The notes below the pieces were generated by a model. The model did not search any database and was not told the origin of the DNA. It saw only the letters and a list, made by a program, of their open reading frames with translations. A DNA stretch of 64,000 bases from Arcuatula senhousia (Eukaryota > Mollusca > Bivalvia > Mytilida > Mytilidae), in the NCBI GenBank assembly GCA_963971305.1, contig OZ020305.1, positions 45,345,750 through 45,409,749 of the forward strand, in the 5' to 3' direction. The translations under genes were made by a program, and so were the position numbers. Position 1 is the first letter of the stretch. Every line of letters starts with the position of its first letter. Shown here piece by piece: positions 1 through 12,800 of the stretch.

Positions 1-185
1 CGAAACGAGCAGCTTATTTGTATTTGTTATTTTAAGAATATTATTTTCTTGTAAAAAGCGCAATTTATTATTTTTTTTAAGCATTATTTCTTTTTTTATA
101 AATTATTTTAACATTCACTCCGGTCCTGTAAAAATAAAAACCCTTTCCGGACCATAAAAAATCTAAATCAGCATTAGCAAATTTC

Positions 186-420
186 TCGCGGAAACAAATA
201 CCGTAGAGCTCTCCGCTCGAGCGGGCACAAAGTGCCCGCATGCGAGCTATGCTCGCTACTATTCAGTTGTTTTTAAGTTGTCTGTTTCTTTGTCATGTTT
301 GTGTTGTTCTCTTTTGTCCTTAATTGTCCTGTCTTTGCCGTATCAGTCTATTGGCATTCGAATGCCCCATTGGTACGGTGGTACCTCTTTGTTTCATTAA
401 TATTAATCAATATAGTGGTT
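186..420. repeat. hairpin-ended dispersed repeat fragment
   Basis: Contains a perfect hairpin gcgggcacAAAgtgcccgc followed by a tctgtttctttgtcatgttt ... cattcgaatgccccattgg segment. Similar text recurs at 56090-56225 and, more diverged, at 61075-61160, so it is a dispersed repeat tail. A plus-strand frame over it is not credible as a gene. Confidence 0.5.
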
Positions 421-477
421 TTGGAAAAGCAATCCTTATCGTCATACATGAACATGTATTTACAGGTAAGATTGTAC

Positions 478-626
478 CTTCATCTTGATTTGCCTCGGTA
501 CCCTCCTCTGCCTCAGGTAAGTCAGGGAGGGGCCCAACTGAAGGGAAGTCATCCTCGGCTGTCTCTTCCTCAAATATGTCTTCCATGTCTAAGTTCACAG
601 ACTCCATGTCTTTATTCTTTAACAAA
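478..626 (-). CDS. candidate exon encoding an acidic protein segment
   Basis: Minus-strand exon between acceptor ctttctaatttacag and donor GAAG|gtacaa. 49 codons are open and very acidic: KNKDMESVNLDMEDIFEEET, then AEDDFPSVGPLPDLPEAEEG and TEANQDEG. Composition and both splice sites look genuine, but I do not recognise the protein. Its intron phase (2 on entry) fits a small upstream exon at 3023-2995 (ATG TCC ATG ATT TCT ... AG|gtatat) that would supply a start, giving MSMISLSLLSLLKNKDME...; that link is speculative. Confidence 0.4.
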
Positions 627-699
627 CTGTAAATTAGAAAGAAAATCTCAATGGTATATTCTAAGAAACAAATTAAGGTACATTGCGAAATATTAACAT

Positions 700-1440
700 T
701 TGATGATGTACATGTAACAAATATTGATAAGGCATGTGAGGTGGGGTGGCAGGAAAATGTCCCTTTTCATACACAAACAGGTAGATTGTAAACTAAAAGG
801 ACATGGGGATGTCAAAGGCAAACTGCAAAACACTGACAGGTAACTGATGCACCTAAGAACATATCAGGTGAAAATTCTTAACATTTTGTCTTTGACATGA
901 TAGATTTTCACTTAATAAGTAACCTAATTAGATCTTTACATTATAGATCAATATACAATGTGATGTGTCTCAAATCACCTTTGTCAAAAACTTCCTTTCA
1001 AGTCTACAATCCAATAGGGTTTTTCTTTGTGTTAACTAATCCGGTTCATATTTTGTCAATATGTTCACCATCAGGATTTTAGTAGAAAGGTGCAAGCAGG
1101 CGAAATATTTTTATTTGTTTCTTTTACTAAAATTAGTGATTTTGAAAGTGCATTAAATTTTTTTATAGTGGATAAAATTATATTTTTAAAATAATTGAAT
1201 AAAGAAGAAATTACATACGAATGATAACAGTTTTCAAAAGAATTCTTGTAAAATATTGATAGTTCTTCCGAAAAAGAGCAATTCTACCGTTTTTGCACTC
1301 TTTTACACTGTTTAACATGTTTAACATTTAATTTAATAGAAAAGTAAATTTAATTTATGCATTGCAGAGAAACATTTTCATGAAAAACACAGAGATGTAG
1401 AAAAAAATTGTGTAAGGAATATAATTACAACTAGGAATAA
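700..1440. other. AT-rich, nothing supported
   Basis: No exon-like frame, repeat or hairpin recognised. Confidence 0.6.
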
Positions 1441-1442
1441 AA

Positions 1443-2489
1443 ACAAGAGGCTCCCAGGAGCCTAAATCGCTCACCTGGTCTTGATGTCAACCCTATATTT
1501 TGTAGAGCTACATGAGCTGAACATTTTAGCAAGCAACAGCTTTTCTTTATCTGCTATGGTTTTCTTTCTATAGGCCAAAAACATGAAAAAACATTATTTT
1601 AGGGGCCGTAACCCCTATAAGGGGTCATCTGACAACCTCGACCCTAGGAGACTTTTGTAGAGCTAAATGAGCTGAACATTTAAGCAAGCAACAGCTTCTC
1701 TCTATCTGCAATAGTTTTCATTCAATAGGCCAAAAACATGAAAAAACATTATTTCAGGGGCCGTAACCCCTATAAGGGGTCATCTGACAACTTCGACCCT
1801 ATGGAGACTTTTGTAGAGCTAAATGAGCTGAACATTTAGGCAAGCAACAGCTTTTCTCTATCTGCAATAGTTTTCTTTCTATAGGCCAAAAACATGAAAA
1901 AACATCATTTTAGGGGCCGTAACCCCTATAAGGGGTCATCTGACAACTTCGACCCTATGGAGACTTTTGTAGAGCTAAATGAGCTGAACATTTAAGCAAG
2001 CAACAGCTTTTCTCTATCTGCAATAGTTTTCATACTATAGGGCAAAAACATGAAAAAACGCTATTTTTCACCTTTAAGGGGCTGTAACCCCTATAAGGGG
2101 TCATCTGACAACTTGGACCAAATGGAGACTTTTGTAGAGCTTTTAATGCTGAAGCAGTAGGGTGGCATCAGATTTCATCTATCTCTTATACTTTTTGATT
2201 TACAAGCCAAAAACAGTAGTCTGACCCCCCTGGTCTATTTTTAGCAACGGCGGCCATGTTTTTCGACGAATCAAAAATCCCCACATCAGTTCTGTGGGGG
2301 ATACCCTAAGGTACCATCAGACCAAATTTGGTTCGAATCTGTTCAGCCGTTTCAGAGGAGAAGAAGTTTGAAGAAAAGTTAACGACGACGGACGACGACG
2401 ACGACGACGGACGACGACGACGACGGACGACGACGACGGACGCCAAGTGATGGCAATAGCTCACATGGCCTTTGGCCAGGTGAGCTAAT
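1443..2489. mobile_element. hairpin-headed dispersed element with ~155-bp tandem units
   Basis: Starts acaagaggctcccaggagcc (stem AGGCTCC / GGAGCCT) and ends gcctttggccaggtgagcta, the inverse of the gctcacctgg near its start. Four ~155-bp units (ggggccgtaacccctataag motif) fill the middle, followed by a terminal domain with gaccaaatttggttcgaatc and a (GAC)n/(GACGGAC)n tract at 2382-2443. This is the best-preserved member of the family that dominates 15.4-19.5 kb. Confidence 0.75.
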
Positions 2490-3565
2490 AAAAATGAGGT
2501 TTACTGTCCATTTTTAAAAGTTAATTTTTTTTTGTCTTTCCCTGTTATTTTAATACAAATTATCTCCCTTAAAAAAGAATGAGAAAATATTTTTATTCAA
2601 AATTTTTGTTGTAATTCATAGTTTTGATGTTTACCATCAATTAGAATAGCAAGCATAAGGAAACTCAAATTTGAGATAGATGCACAAAAAATATGCTCAG
2701 CCATAGATGGGGGGATCTGATCACGCGTACGAATCACGAAGAATAAAAAATGCAAATAAAAAAACACGGAAATATGGCTAAATTTTTGTTCACGGATAAA
2801 AGTTTGACTGTGTAAAGCATGCCTAAAACAAATCACGGACAAATCACTTTGCTGAGAACGATTCACGTGCAATATCCAATCACGATGAAGGGAAAAATAT
2901 TTCAACAAATCACAATTCAGGGAAAATAAAAATTGCCAATAACGGAGAACGAAATAAACCCATGTTCATGTGCCCTACAATCTGCTTCATATACCTTAAA
3001 AGGCTCAGAGAAATCATGGACATTTACCAACTATGTGGGAGTTTTTGTTTATGGATTACTGAAATCTTAGACGGGCAAGGCAAAACCAGAGTCTAATATA
3101 TTGACACAATATCTTTATTAACAGGAAATCAACTCTTTACACAAACAGAAAATTTAAACCAAATAATATCTACTTCACATAGTTATTATCCCTGGCCTAT
3201 TCAATATGATTTGTGAAGGATTATTGACTAAATATAGCCGTCACCTTTTCACCTTTCAACCACATTATTACTTAGGACACAGTCTGAATTACATAATGGC
3301 TGTTGACATATATTGTCCATTATAAATATTGTGATTCATATTTCCTTCTACAAATTATGATGTAGGTACTCATTAAATGGATGTTGGACCAAAATCAATA
3401 CTTCCTTACATACAGATAATTAAATATTGTTAGCATTTTTACAGTGGGCAGGTACATAGCATTATTATCATGAATGCATTTAGTATGAAAGATTGTCACC
3501 CCTCGTAAGGTGAGTTCATGTAAAAATGGTTTTGGTAAATATGTGTGTTTTAATCACAATAAAAA
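2490..3565. other. AT-rich, no confident feature
   Basis: A frame of 103 codons on the minus strand (2597-2908) has no coding character. Only the speculative small exon at 2995-3023 is noted. Confidence 0.5.
2995..3023 (-). CDS. speculative first exon for the 478-626 gene
   Basis: ATG preceded by an in-frame stop, nine codons (MSMISLSLL) plus AG, then a medium donor gtatat. The phase matches the acceptor at 626. It is supported only by phase and position, and short matches like this arise by chance. Confidence 0.15.
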
Positions 3566-3583
3566 GCTTCGCAGAGTGCAGCA

Positions 3584-4604
3584 TGATACGACCACAACAT
3601 GTTGAACCCTGTACGTGTAAGGCCCAATATGGATAGTCAATTGCTCTGGACACATGCAGCCCATGGTGGACTGACAAATGTTTTTGACACATGCAGCTTT
3701 TGGTGGACTTTCCACTTACAATTTAAAAGGAATTTTTTTTTTTTCGAAAGGAGATCAAAGTTAGACCACAAATTTTCCACTTTGGCCCTAATTACATTAT
3801 AGGGGGAAAAGGGGGGTTGCAAAAAGTACTTCTCAATTTTGTTTCCACTATTTGACAAGGACAAACCTGCCCAAAAAAATTTCAAAATCGGATAAAAAAA
3901 AGTAAAAAAGTTTCGATTTTGGGCCCTTTTGGCCCCTCATTACATAATAAGGGGAAAAAGGGGGGGTCGCAAAAATTGATTCTCAATTTTGTATTGCTAT
4001 TTGACAAGAACAAACATGCCAAAAAAAATTCAAAATCAAATATAATAGTTTTATAGTTTAATATTAAAGTTTCTAATTTGGCCCCTAATTACATAAGGGG
4101 GAAAAAAGGGGCACACAAAAGTTCATCAGGTTCATTCTTTTATTGTAAGAAATATTCTTCTCAAATTTCACAGCAATAAGCCAGCTAGAAACAAAGTTAT
4201 GTTGGAAACAATAAAATATTTGAATTTTTTGCCCCTTTAGGCCCCCTAATTTCCAAACAAAACAAGGGGGGCCCCCAAAATCAATCCCATTCACCCTTTT
4301 ATGGCAAGGAACATTGATGCTAAAGTCCAAAGCAATCAGATGACTAGAACTTTATCGTGAAGTTAGAAGTTATTGTGGCAACATACATATAAGTAGCATT
4401 TTTGGCCCCTAATTTGGAAACCAAAACAGGTGGGACCCCTAAAATCAATCCCATCCATCCTTTAAAAGTAAGGAATACCATTGTGAAATTTCATTGCATG
4501 CTGATTACTAGAACTAAAGTTATCGTGTATACACTACAGTTATCAGACAACGACGACGACAGCATCATACCATTATACATCCGCAATTTTTTTGCGGTCG
4601 TATA
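3584..4604. mobile_element. TIR element with ggcccctaattacat tandem units
   Basis: Left end TGATACGACCACAAC and right end (inverse) TTATACGACCGCAAA. The right end also forms a ccgcaaTTTTTTTgcgg hairpin. The interior has about four ~150-200 bp units with homopolymer-flanked ggcccctaat(t) motifs. A fragment of the same family begins at 14010. Confidence 0.65.
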
Positions 4605-4639
4605 AAAATAGAAAACCTATACAAAACAGAAACCCAACT

Positions 4640-4760
4640 AGTAATCTTTTTTCCTCATTTGACAAAACATATCCCATTTAAATGCCTTACCAAAACCAAA
4701 TCTAAGTGAATCTTGGTAATTTGTGTTCATCTCTGGTGAACTCCTCCATATATGAGGCTT
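4640..4760 (-). CDS. candidate minus-strand exon
   Basis: Open frame reading PGKPHIWRSSPEMNTNYQDS and LRFGFGKAFKWDMFCQMRKK to a stop. A good donor (TTTTG|gtaagg) lies inside, so it may be an internal exon ending near 4696 or a terminal exon. The acceptor is uncertain (ctggtaag). Protein-like, unrecognised. Confidence 0.22.
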
Positions 4761-4799
4761 ACCAGGTGTGATTGTACATGTGACAGGATTTAATTATTC

Positions 4800-5105
4800 A
4801 ATGTCCTTATCAGTCAAAGAATCAAATGTTTGACATTGTTTGAGGAGACACTGTCAATCAAAATCACAAATAAAGATCTTATTCGTAATATTCATATAAT
4901 GAGCATTTGACTTTAACATCATAAATATAATATATGCTTGCATCTAGAATTTTGGTAGAAACTTTTGATTGAAAATAAGATCGTCTACTGGATGTCCATG
5001 CTCCTCCATATAAAGTTTTATGTTTAATGTGGCTTACTCATGTAAAATTTCTGAAATATATGTATTGATTAGGCCATGATTCTCATCAAAATTTCTTGAA
5101 AATAT
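4800..5105. other. no feature seen
   Basis: AT-rich spacer. Confidence 0.5.
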
Positions 5106-5385
5106 GTGTGTGTGTGTGTTGGTGTTTAACGCCCTTTATCGATGCACCTGGGACATGTAGGGCGGTCAGTGTTTAATGGTGGAGGAAACCAGAGTACCCG
5201 GAGGAAACCACCGACCTTTGGCAGGTAACTGACAAACCTAATCACGTACAGTTCGGGAAGTGTCAAGTCCCTTTTTTTGTTAAATACAAACAGGACTCGA
5301 ACACCAGCTCAGAGGTGATCAGCTAGTGATCAATAGTGTGGTATTTAAACCAGCGCCTTAGACCACTTGGCCACCCATGTGGCGG
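5106..5385 (-). repeat. tRNA-Leu-like SINE with (TG)n tail
   Basis: On the minus strand the head shows a perfect A box TGGCCAAGTGG (5373-5363) and a near-perfect B box TGTTCGAGTCC (5303-5293), resembling a tRNA-Leu. It is followed by a body with two ggtttcctcc motifs and a terminal CA/TG microsatellite (5106-5119). A SINE, not a functional tRNA gene. Confidence 0.8.
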
Positions 5386-5389
5386 GCGT

Positions 5390-6771
5390 ACAAATTTTAT
5401 TTTCTATTTTTTGACGGGGCTGAAAAAATTGGGGCCGGAGGGGATGAGAATCTAGAATATTTTTTATATTGGCCTAATCAAACTTGACCTTTAATAATTG
5501 CATTGTACAGATAACGAAAATTATCTTTTTACAATCATGACAAAAATTTTATTTAGGACAGATGGGCAAACACCTAACCAACTTAGGTTATAAAAACTAG
5601 CCATTCTATGTTGTGGAATAAAGAATTAAAATAATGAAGTTGTTGTTGAACTTCTTAAGACATAGAGTTATGGCCCTTGAAAAAAAAAATGTTTTTTTCA
5701 AATCAAGGCATCAAGGTCAATTGAGCAATTCAGGGTCATTGGAGCCTCTTCTTTAAAACTCAATGATCCCCTTAGCTTTAAAATTGAGTAAGAAGATGAT
5801 CATATTCAGGAAATGTAGAAAATAAATAGGTTTGGGTTTACAAATCAAATTCAAGTAATTAAGTATTTTTTTTCCAAATCTGTACACAAAATGATGTATA
5901 TCTAATATTCACAATAATTGTCAATGTAATGCTTTATTCTACATGTTTCTTACTGTAGATATAAAACTTTGAGATAAATATGCATAAACAACATCAATTT
6001 ACAATTAAACAAATAAACATTAGGCCATACATGCCATAATAAAATAATTCCTAGATTTTCATCCAAATTTCATGTAGATATGGGGTGGACAGGCAAATCT
6101 TATTTTTAATTCTTATCCAACCTGATAAATTGTTTGGTCATTTTCAATAAATTTATCCAAATTACGGTAAACATGATGATCATAAAATGCTAAAAAATCT
6201 TTTTTTTTAGGCGGCCTTATTGGCCTTATTTTCAAACAACCATTTTTAGAGTGGATTAAACAAATTAATTGGGATTCAGAATTTCTTTATGAATATTTCA
6301 ACAGTCAAAAAAAGTGAGCGAAAGTTGCCTGTCATAATTTCTAGTTGCATAATACAAATGTCTTTACTTTTTTTTATGTAAATATATATATGTACATGTA
6401 AAGCTATTACCAATATGGTTTACTGTGTGCTTTGATAAATAAATAAATGATATTCAATACTTTAATACTGTCACATGAACATCTCTTCATGTTTGTAACA
6501 AAACATCAAAAATAAAACCATCATACATTTACATACCAGCAGTAAGAGATTTCTGACCTAAGTTCTCATAACTTTTTTAATCAGCAACAAATATGGCTTA
6601 TTTTTTTTTTTTTAATTTGGTGGCATCTTACAACTTAAACATATACCAGCTAGGATATGTGATTTTTTTCCTCATTTTTTATCTCAATGAATATCAATAA
6701 CAATTTACATTAAATCATGACCAACAATTAAAATACATGTACATGGAATAAAAATATCAAGAAGTTCTTAC
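5390..6771. other. AT-rich, no gene
   Basis: A short GC-richer repeat scrap at 5390-5450 (gaaaaaattggggccggagg), then long AT tracts. No frame above 60 codons. Confidence 0.6.
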
Positions 6772-6808
6772 CAGCTAAGGAGAGAAGATTTAGCCTCCAT
6801 AAATTCAT
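6772..6808 (-). CDS. speculative first exon (MNLWRLNLLSLA)
   Basis: ATG followed by 12 codons with a hydrophobic product and a strong donor GCTG|gtaaga (phase 1). No partner exon confirmed. Confidence 0.15.
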
Positions 6809-7346
6809 TAATTTGAGAATTCTAAACAAAATCAATTTTCTAACCCAATACACTTTCTACCACTGCATGTACAATTGACCAATGGTCAGTAAATATGAAT
6901 ATTGATTAATATGACCAATCTCTCAGGTAAAGTTCACAGTGACCTGTAGCCAATACACAAGTGACCAATATATGACATAACTGGTCATTCAAGGTCAAAG
7001 GTAAATAGGTTTTATAGATAACTGTATGTACTGGGTCATGATTACAGACAAATAAACAACCTGTAAATGGTCAAAATATTTTAAACTTTACAACTAAGAG
7101 ATTGAAAATGTTTATTGGCTAGTACTACTTTAGCCATGCATTTCAAATTAAGATTATACTTCTTTAAAAAAAAATGATAAAATAAACTAATATGCATCTT
7201 TTTACAAGATCACCACTTTACAGCCACATTGGCAGCAAATAAATAATTATAAAGAAAAACTTAACAAATTAAAACACTGAAATGCAATTTTAAAGAGCAT
7301 TGAAATTGAAAATCATCTGCTTTTTTATCCAATCTCCATTTTTGTC

Positions 7347-7371
7347 ATGGCGGATCCGTCACATTTAACAG
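7347..7371 (+). CDS. candidate first coding exon (MADPSHLT)
   Basis: ATGG start in good context (tttgtcATGGCG), eight codons, donor ACAG|gtaggt (phase 1), preceded by a pyrimidine-rich leader. It looks like the 5' end of a plus-strand gene, but no downstream exon could be joined with confidence up to 13 kb. Confidence 0.28.
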
Positions 7372-10240
7372 GTAGGTGAATTATTTTTTTTTTTCTGAAA
7401 AAAGCAAAAAAGTGCCTTATTTTTAAAGAATGTATATGCTAAAGATAGAATAAAAAAAATATTCCCAGAGAGGGGGATAAACATTTTTGAGTCAGTAGGT
7501 TTCACAGTGAGTCGGTCGAAAAACAGCAAATTAACAATTTGTTAAGGACGGCAGGGGAAATCTAAACGAAAATTTGTAGGAATAATGAGGCTTTCCTCCC
7601 TTGTGGGTATTATAGAGTAGGGGGGCCAATTTTTTCAAAAAGTCGATATATAAAATGACCAGAACTCAAGCCCCTCTGCTTGTAGTAGCTGCGGTTCTGT
7701 AACTCTTAATGGTCCTTTTTGAAATTTTATGATTTGTCTATGGTGATGATGGTCCACAAAATTTTTTAAAAATTGCAAAAGGACCTACAAACCCGCAGCT
7801 AGCTCCTGCTGTGTTCACATTCAATTTTTTATCTTACTTACTGCAATCTTACTAGATCTGTAATTAAGTCTGAAGACTTCTGTAGCCGCTTCTCATTAAG
7901 GTTTTATTGATTACTTTTGTGGGTTGCACGCTAGGATAGACCGATTTATTTGGGGTTCAAATTTCATGAGTTTAGATGGCTTTTAAATTTGTTTATGGTT
8001 GTTACTGATTCAGCTTTCCCGGATATATTGTTCCATTTGTCAACTGCTCATAATGAAAAAGAGTTCAAACGTTGAGTGCTATTATACCTTTTCTTTTGTA
8101 GCTTGTAACTTGTAAGGGTAACCACAGGTAAGAATAAACAGGTTGGGGGAAACCCCAATTGGGATAACCTAAATGGGATGTATTGATATACATGTACCCC
8201 AATTGGGATATATTGCAGTTTTTTGCTAATATAATTTTTATGCTTTAGAGAAGCACAAATTGTCATTAAAATATCTGAAGAGCATTGTTCCAGGGATCCA
8301 AAAGTATATCACAAGGTTCATTGTGTTGTTGCAATTTACCAGAAGAACCACTTTTTTATGTCAAAATCACATCAAGCATGTCAAGTTTGGTATAAGATTT
8401 TGACCAGACTTTATTAGTTATTAATGTAAATTGAACTTCATGAGGGAGATATATTAAGTCTATAAAAAATAAACATTCCTGTTTTTTAGTAAAATCTTTC
8501 TTTCATTTTAAAACTATTGGGATTCAACTGAGAAAATCATATCGAAGAGAATCGAATCATCCTATTTAACATATGAAATGGCTGAAAATAACAGTGTCGT
8601 GCTTGTGAAGATCTCGGATCCTCTCGATTAAACTCTGGTGTTTCTACAGTATATTTAAATATATAAGTATCTTTAGATAGCTGAATTTCTCCTACATTGT
8701 TTGATATTATTTTCGAAACGTTTTATTTATTATTTTGTTTGTAATTTAATAAAATCTGAAGGATGGTGAAATTATTAAAAATCAAACACCACACGAACAG
8801 ACTGATATTTGTCACAATAAACAAATTTCCTTATCAAGAGTTATCGGCCAGCGGACGTCATGTTAAAACAGGAAATTGATCAACTTCAAACTGTTAATTA
8901 GTTGACCTGAATATATCAAATTACCTTCAAATTTCACCTGAATATTCTCAGTCTAATATCTAGTGGTATTCAATTATCTCCCCTGCGGAAAAAAGCGAAT
9001 GTGTTTTTAAATTTTTAACGATGACAACAACGATGGCGACGGCATGTAAACAATCTTCAACTTTCATTTATTGTGCATGGACCTGACTACTATCATATAC
9101 GTTGGACATATCATGTTATTAAAGAATCTTTTCTGTTGCGTAAACAGTTGTTTATAAGGTCAACAAAAGTGCATATTTTAACAAATCGAGTGAAACTTGC
9201 TGGACGTTGGAAAAAATTAAAATGCCAACTCAACCTTAAAAAAATCACACAAGGCGTAATACCTGCAGTACATTCTCGAAATTTGTGGGAATGTTAGGTT
9301 ATTACCTTTGCTTACGACAGATATTAGTTTTGAAATTATATTTTACTGTTATCACTTAACGATCCATTTGAATTCAATGTGTAACTATGAAAAACTTTCA
9401 AGGGACACGACCAAGTTCTATCTTTCATTAATAATAAACATGATAAAAGGGAGGCATTCCTATTTTTAAAACGGATGACTGAAGATTGAATTGGACATTT
9501 AATCCAATACAATGCAAATTCACATGTTGTTGATCCCAATTTACGGACACCGGTCAAAAAGGTAAACATGTTCTATGACGTAATCAAATTCAACAGGTAA
9601 ATCGTGTACTTTTAAGAAGAAGGTTGTCAAGACGGACTAGAAAAATAGGTCTTTTTCTTAATTTTATTTTGGCTTAACCTCTTGCAGTACATGTCTAAAA
9701 ATTTGCAGATGGGAAGATATACATTTAAACAAATAGTGTGATTTTTTTCAATTTTTTATATAAAAGTTAAAGTTGTGCGATCCATTTCAGTTTGCACCGT
9801 ATGCATTTCATAAATATCCACATAATAACATGCATAAAAATGCAATCTGTTACTTTTAAAAACTCTTTTTAATTCAAAAAGTTTATTTTATCAGCATAAC
9901 TTAAAACTGGAAGAAATTTTGTACTAAAAAGAACTTTTGATTCACTTGACAACCAGGATAAACATTCGAATTGACTTTCCTATCTTTTCCGATGAAGAGC
10001 TCACATTCTATTGTTTAAATACCACCGGTTTTCGGACTGTTCTCGAATCATTTTGTTATTTAACAGTACTAAATAAGATACTATAAGGTAAGATTTGATA
10101 TGAAATGTATTAGATTTCCAAGAGGTCTATTTCTAAGTTTGAATTTGGAAAAAAATGTACGGTTGACTTTAAACTGTTCCTATGGAAAAATGTGTGGTAA
10201 AAATGAAAAGAAAATTAGTCTAAACAAAGCGGCAAAATAT
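7372..10240. other. no confident gene
   Basis: AT-rich. Two copies of ccccaattgggata 44 bases apart (8152, 8196) contain the palindrome CCCAATTGGG. The 74-77 codon frames near 9.1-9.6 kb show no splice or domain support. Confidence 0.5.
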
Positions 10241-10245
10241 ACTCT

Positions 10246-11501
10246 CAGTGTTCTCCCCAGAAATATCTGCTAGCATCACATTTTGTGAAAATCATTTTGA
10301 CCCATATAGAAAAAAATAATTTCGTTCGACGTGTAGCAAATGCGTTTCTAGCCTTCAAGGTTTCTTAATCTCTTATATTTTAACAAATGCTTCATCTAAT
10401 GGAATGTAAAATAAATAAAATTAAAATGGGATGTACATGTATTCAAGTGTAACATTTATTAAAATACACTTGTCTGTAGACCTTTTTACTTTTACAACTC
10501 TATTACATTTTGTACCTATATGTACAAATGTATGCAAACATGTTGTTGCTTTATGCTTTATGATAAGCTAAAATAGAGGCAGCCTAATTAGACTTAAATA
10601 AAGGATCCCTCTATAGCCCAATCCCAGGTTGGCTTCAAATTCTTATGCCACAGTTCCATTAATGACAGCAGAGAACAAGGGAATAATCATTTCCATTATT
10701 TAGATAAAAAAATCCAACTTTTTGGTGCAAAATAATAATAATTTCCCACCTGGAGCCTCTTGTTTTATACACCTGTAAAGGGAGTCGGAGATAACTGTTC
10801 CCGCCACAAAATCAGATCACATTGTTTTGTGCCAGGGATCAATAAAATTACTTTTTGGGACATATTTGAATTAATTTTTCAATAAGGTCGAGTTTTATTT
10901 TTGTTTCTTGAAATTGAAATTGTATCAAAAGCCTTTTTGATCCTGCAAAGCATGTTTATAAAGTTGCATTCAGTCCAATGTTTACGTTTTTAGAACAAAT
11001 TTGCATATCTTTATATTACAGGTCATCCCAAAGGGGTTTATATTTCAAAAAATGGGAAATCATGCCATTCATATCTCTTTTAAACCTATATACAGGCTAA
11101 ATAGCTTTATCTCTATCTAGACGGGGAATATAGTTTCTAACTTCTAATTAATTTGCTAAACATCGGGAAAACCACGTGAATGGAAGCACATGTCAATGTT
11201 TTGGTCAAATGTGATTGGTCAACCAATAGACGTTATTCATTCCCAATCACCTTTTACCTGTGATTTCCAATTAATTACGTCCAGGATTAATTACTGAGAC
11301 AACAGACATGACAGACCAAAGTATTTGATTGCTAATTGGCTTGGGATTGTAAATGTGTCAACAACTCTATGGCTTCATATATCTTAATGTTTGTTTAGCA
11401 ATTTTGAATTTGATAGCGTCTCGGCACAGACAGATAGCATCTCGGTAAAATGGGATAGCATCTCTGCACCAAGATGCTATAACTGCTTGGGGAGAACACT
11501 G
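10246..11501. mobile_element. 1.26-kb TIR element (CAGTGTTCTCCCCA ends)
   Basis: A 14-bp perfect TIR, CAGTGTTCTCCCCA, at 10246 with its inverse ending at 11501. actct lies directly outside both ends (10241-10245, 11502-11506), a 5-bp candidate duplication. Three gatagc(a/g)tctc repeats sit just inside the right end (11414-11470). No transposase. The superfamily is not assigned because the ends look hAT-like but the duplication is 5 bp. Confidence 0.65.
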
Positions 11502-11506
11502 ACTCT

Positions 11507-12690
11507 TTCCAACGATTAATATATTTCATTTGTACAATTCATTATGAAAAAGTTTACTCGCTTGTAATGCAAGTCCCTATTTCAACAACCCGAATCTGAA
11601 TTTACAAATTAGCTCTGAGACACTGTTATTTTGGATTTATCATGGTGACCAATCTCTTGAATTATTGTCCCAGGATTCAAACATGTAGCTAAAATCATGT
11701 CACTCTTTTGATCAAAGAAAGATAACTCAAATTCTAATTTATGATAAAAAATTCAACTTCTTAAAATTTAATTAAATAGTGTTTGATATCAAAGATAAAC
11801 ATGTTTCTAAAACTAGACAGTAAAAACACTTTTCTTTTAATTCTAAAACCAAAATTAACTGAAACTTTGCCTTAATAAGAAATAATTTGACTTTGCAAAA
11901 AATAGTATCCCGGGTTTCCCCAACCTGATTAAGCCCCAGCCAGACAGCTGTATCTGAACCCCAGATCTTTACTCGGCATCTTTGATCAACAAAGGATATG
12001 GGACTGGTATAAAACAAGGTTCATGCCCTATAAACCTACAAATCTCAAAGGCAGCAAAGTAATATTTTTTGTTATTGTTTTTCGCGGTAATTTCCTGTGC
12101 GCATGACATTTGGATGAATCGGCTTACTTGTTTAAACTCGACATGATACTTGTCCGGTCACCGGTTTTGGAACATAAGACTTAGAGAATACTGGGGAGGT
12201 GACAGAGAAGTAGATAAAATGGGTTCTTCTAAAAAATGTAAATGTGTTTTTAATCATTTAAAAATAAAAATAAAATATATTTTTTTTCATTATCAAATAA
12301 ATAAATTTGATTAATATACTGCAATTTGATTGGACGAAATTTTTTTTCATACATGTATCCCAATAAAAAAAAATCATGGAGAAACGCCCACTTTTTAATT
12401 ATGCATCAACCATGTGTCAACATTATGATTCTATGATATTCAGGGTCTTGTTTAGTATTTGTATATATGTTATATATACGAACTTTTAAATATATTAATG
12501 ATTTATATAACAAGAATCAGACAACTCAAAGGTCGCCCAGCTATAAAAGGATTGGCAACTCATTGAAGGTGGACATTCTAAATAATCAATTCCAATTTGC
12601 CTGCAAAAGTCCTTGATTGGCTCATATGATTGGCTGAAATAGAATAATGTCTAATGTCTAATGTATTCATTGTCGAACCAGATAACACCA
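11507..12690. other. no confident gene
   Basis: AT-rich. A GC-richer patch at 11905-12010 contains, on the minus strand, an ATG followed by 16 codons and a stop. No exon could be built. Confidence 0.5.
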
Positions 12691-12693
12691 TCC

Positions 12694-12800
12694 CTGACAG
12701 ATAACACCATCCCTGACAAAGGTCCAAGTCCTCTCCTTGCCATCAAAGCTCTCCACAACACCCTGCCAGGCATACAAAAAGTCCTAAACAGTATAAATGA
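12694..12800 (+). CDS. possible exon beside G-rich minisatellite
   Basis: After a weak acceptor (tgtcgaaccag) the frame reads DNTIPDKGPSPLLAIKALHN then TLPGIQKVLNSINE before entering the minisatellite. gataacaccatccctgaca is duplicated in tandem at its start. A strong donor ACAAG|gtgagt at 13070 could close an exon that contains the minisatellite. The frame is also open on the other strand. Unrecognised. Confidence 0.2.

Noticed and set aside
5290..5375. tRNA gene (Leu-like) on the minus strand
   Set aside because: A and B boxes are present but arms do not pair as a clover-leaf and it continues into a SINE body.
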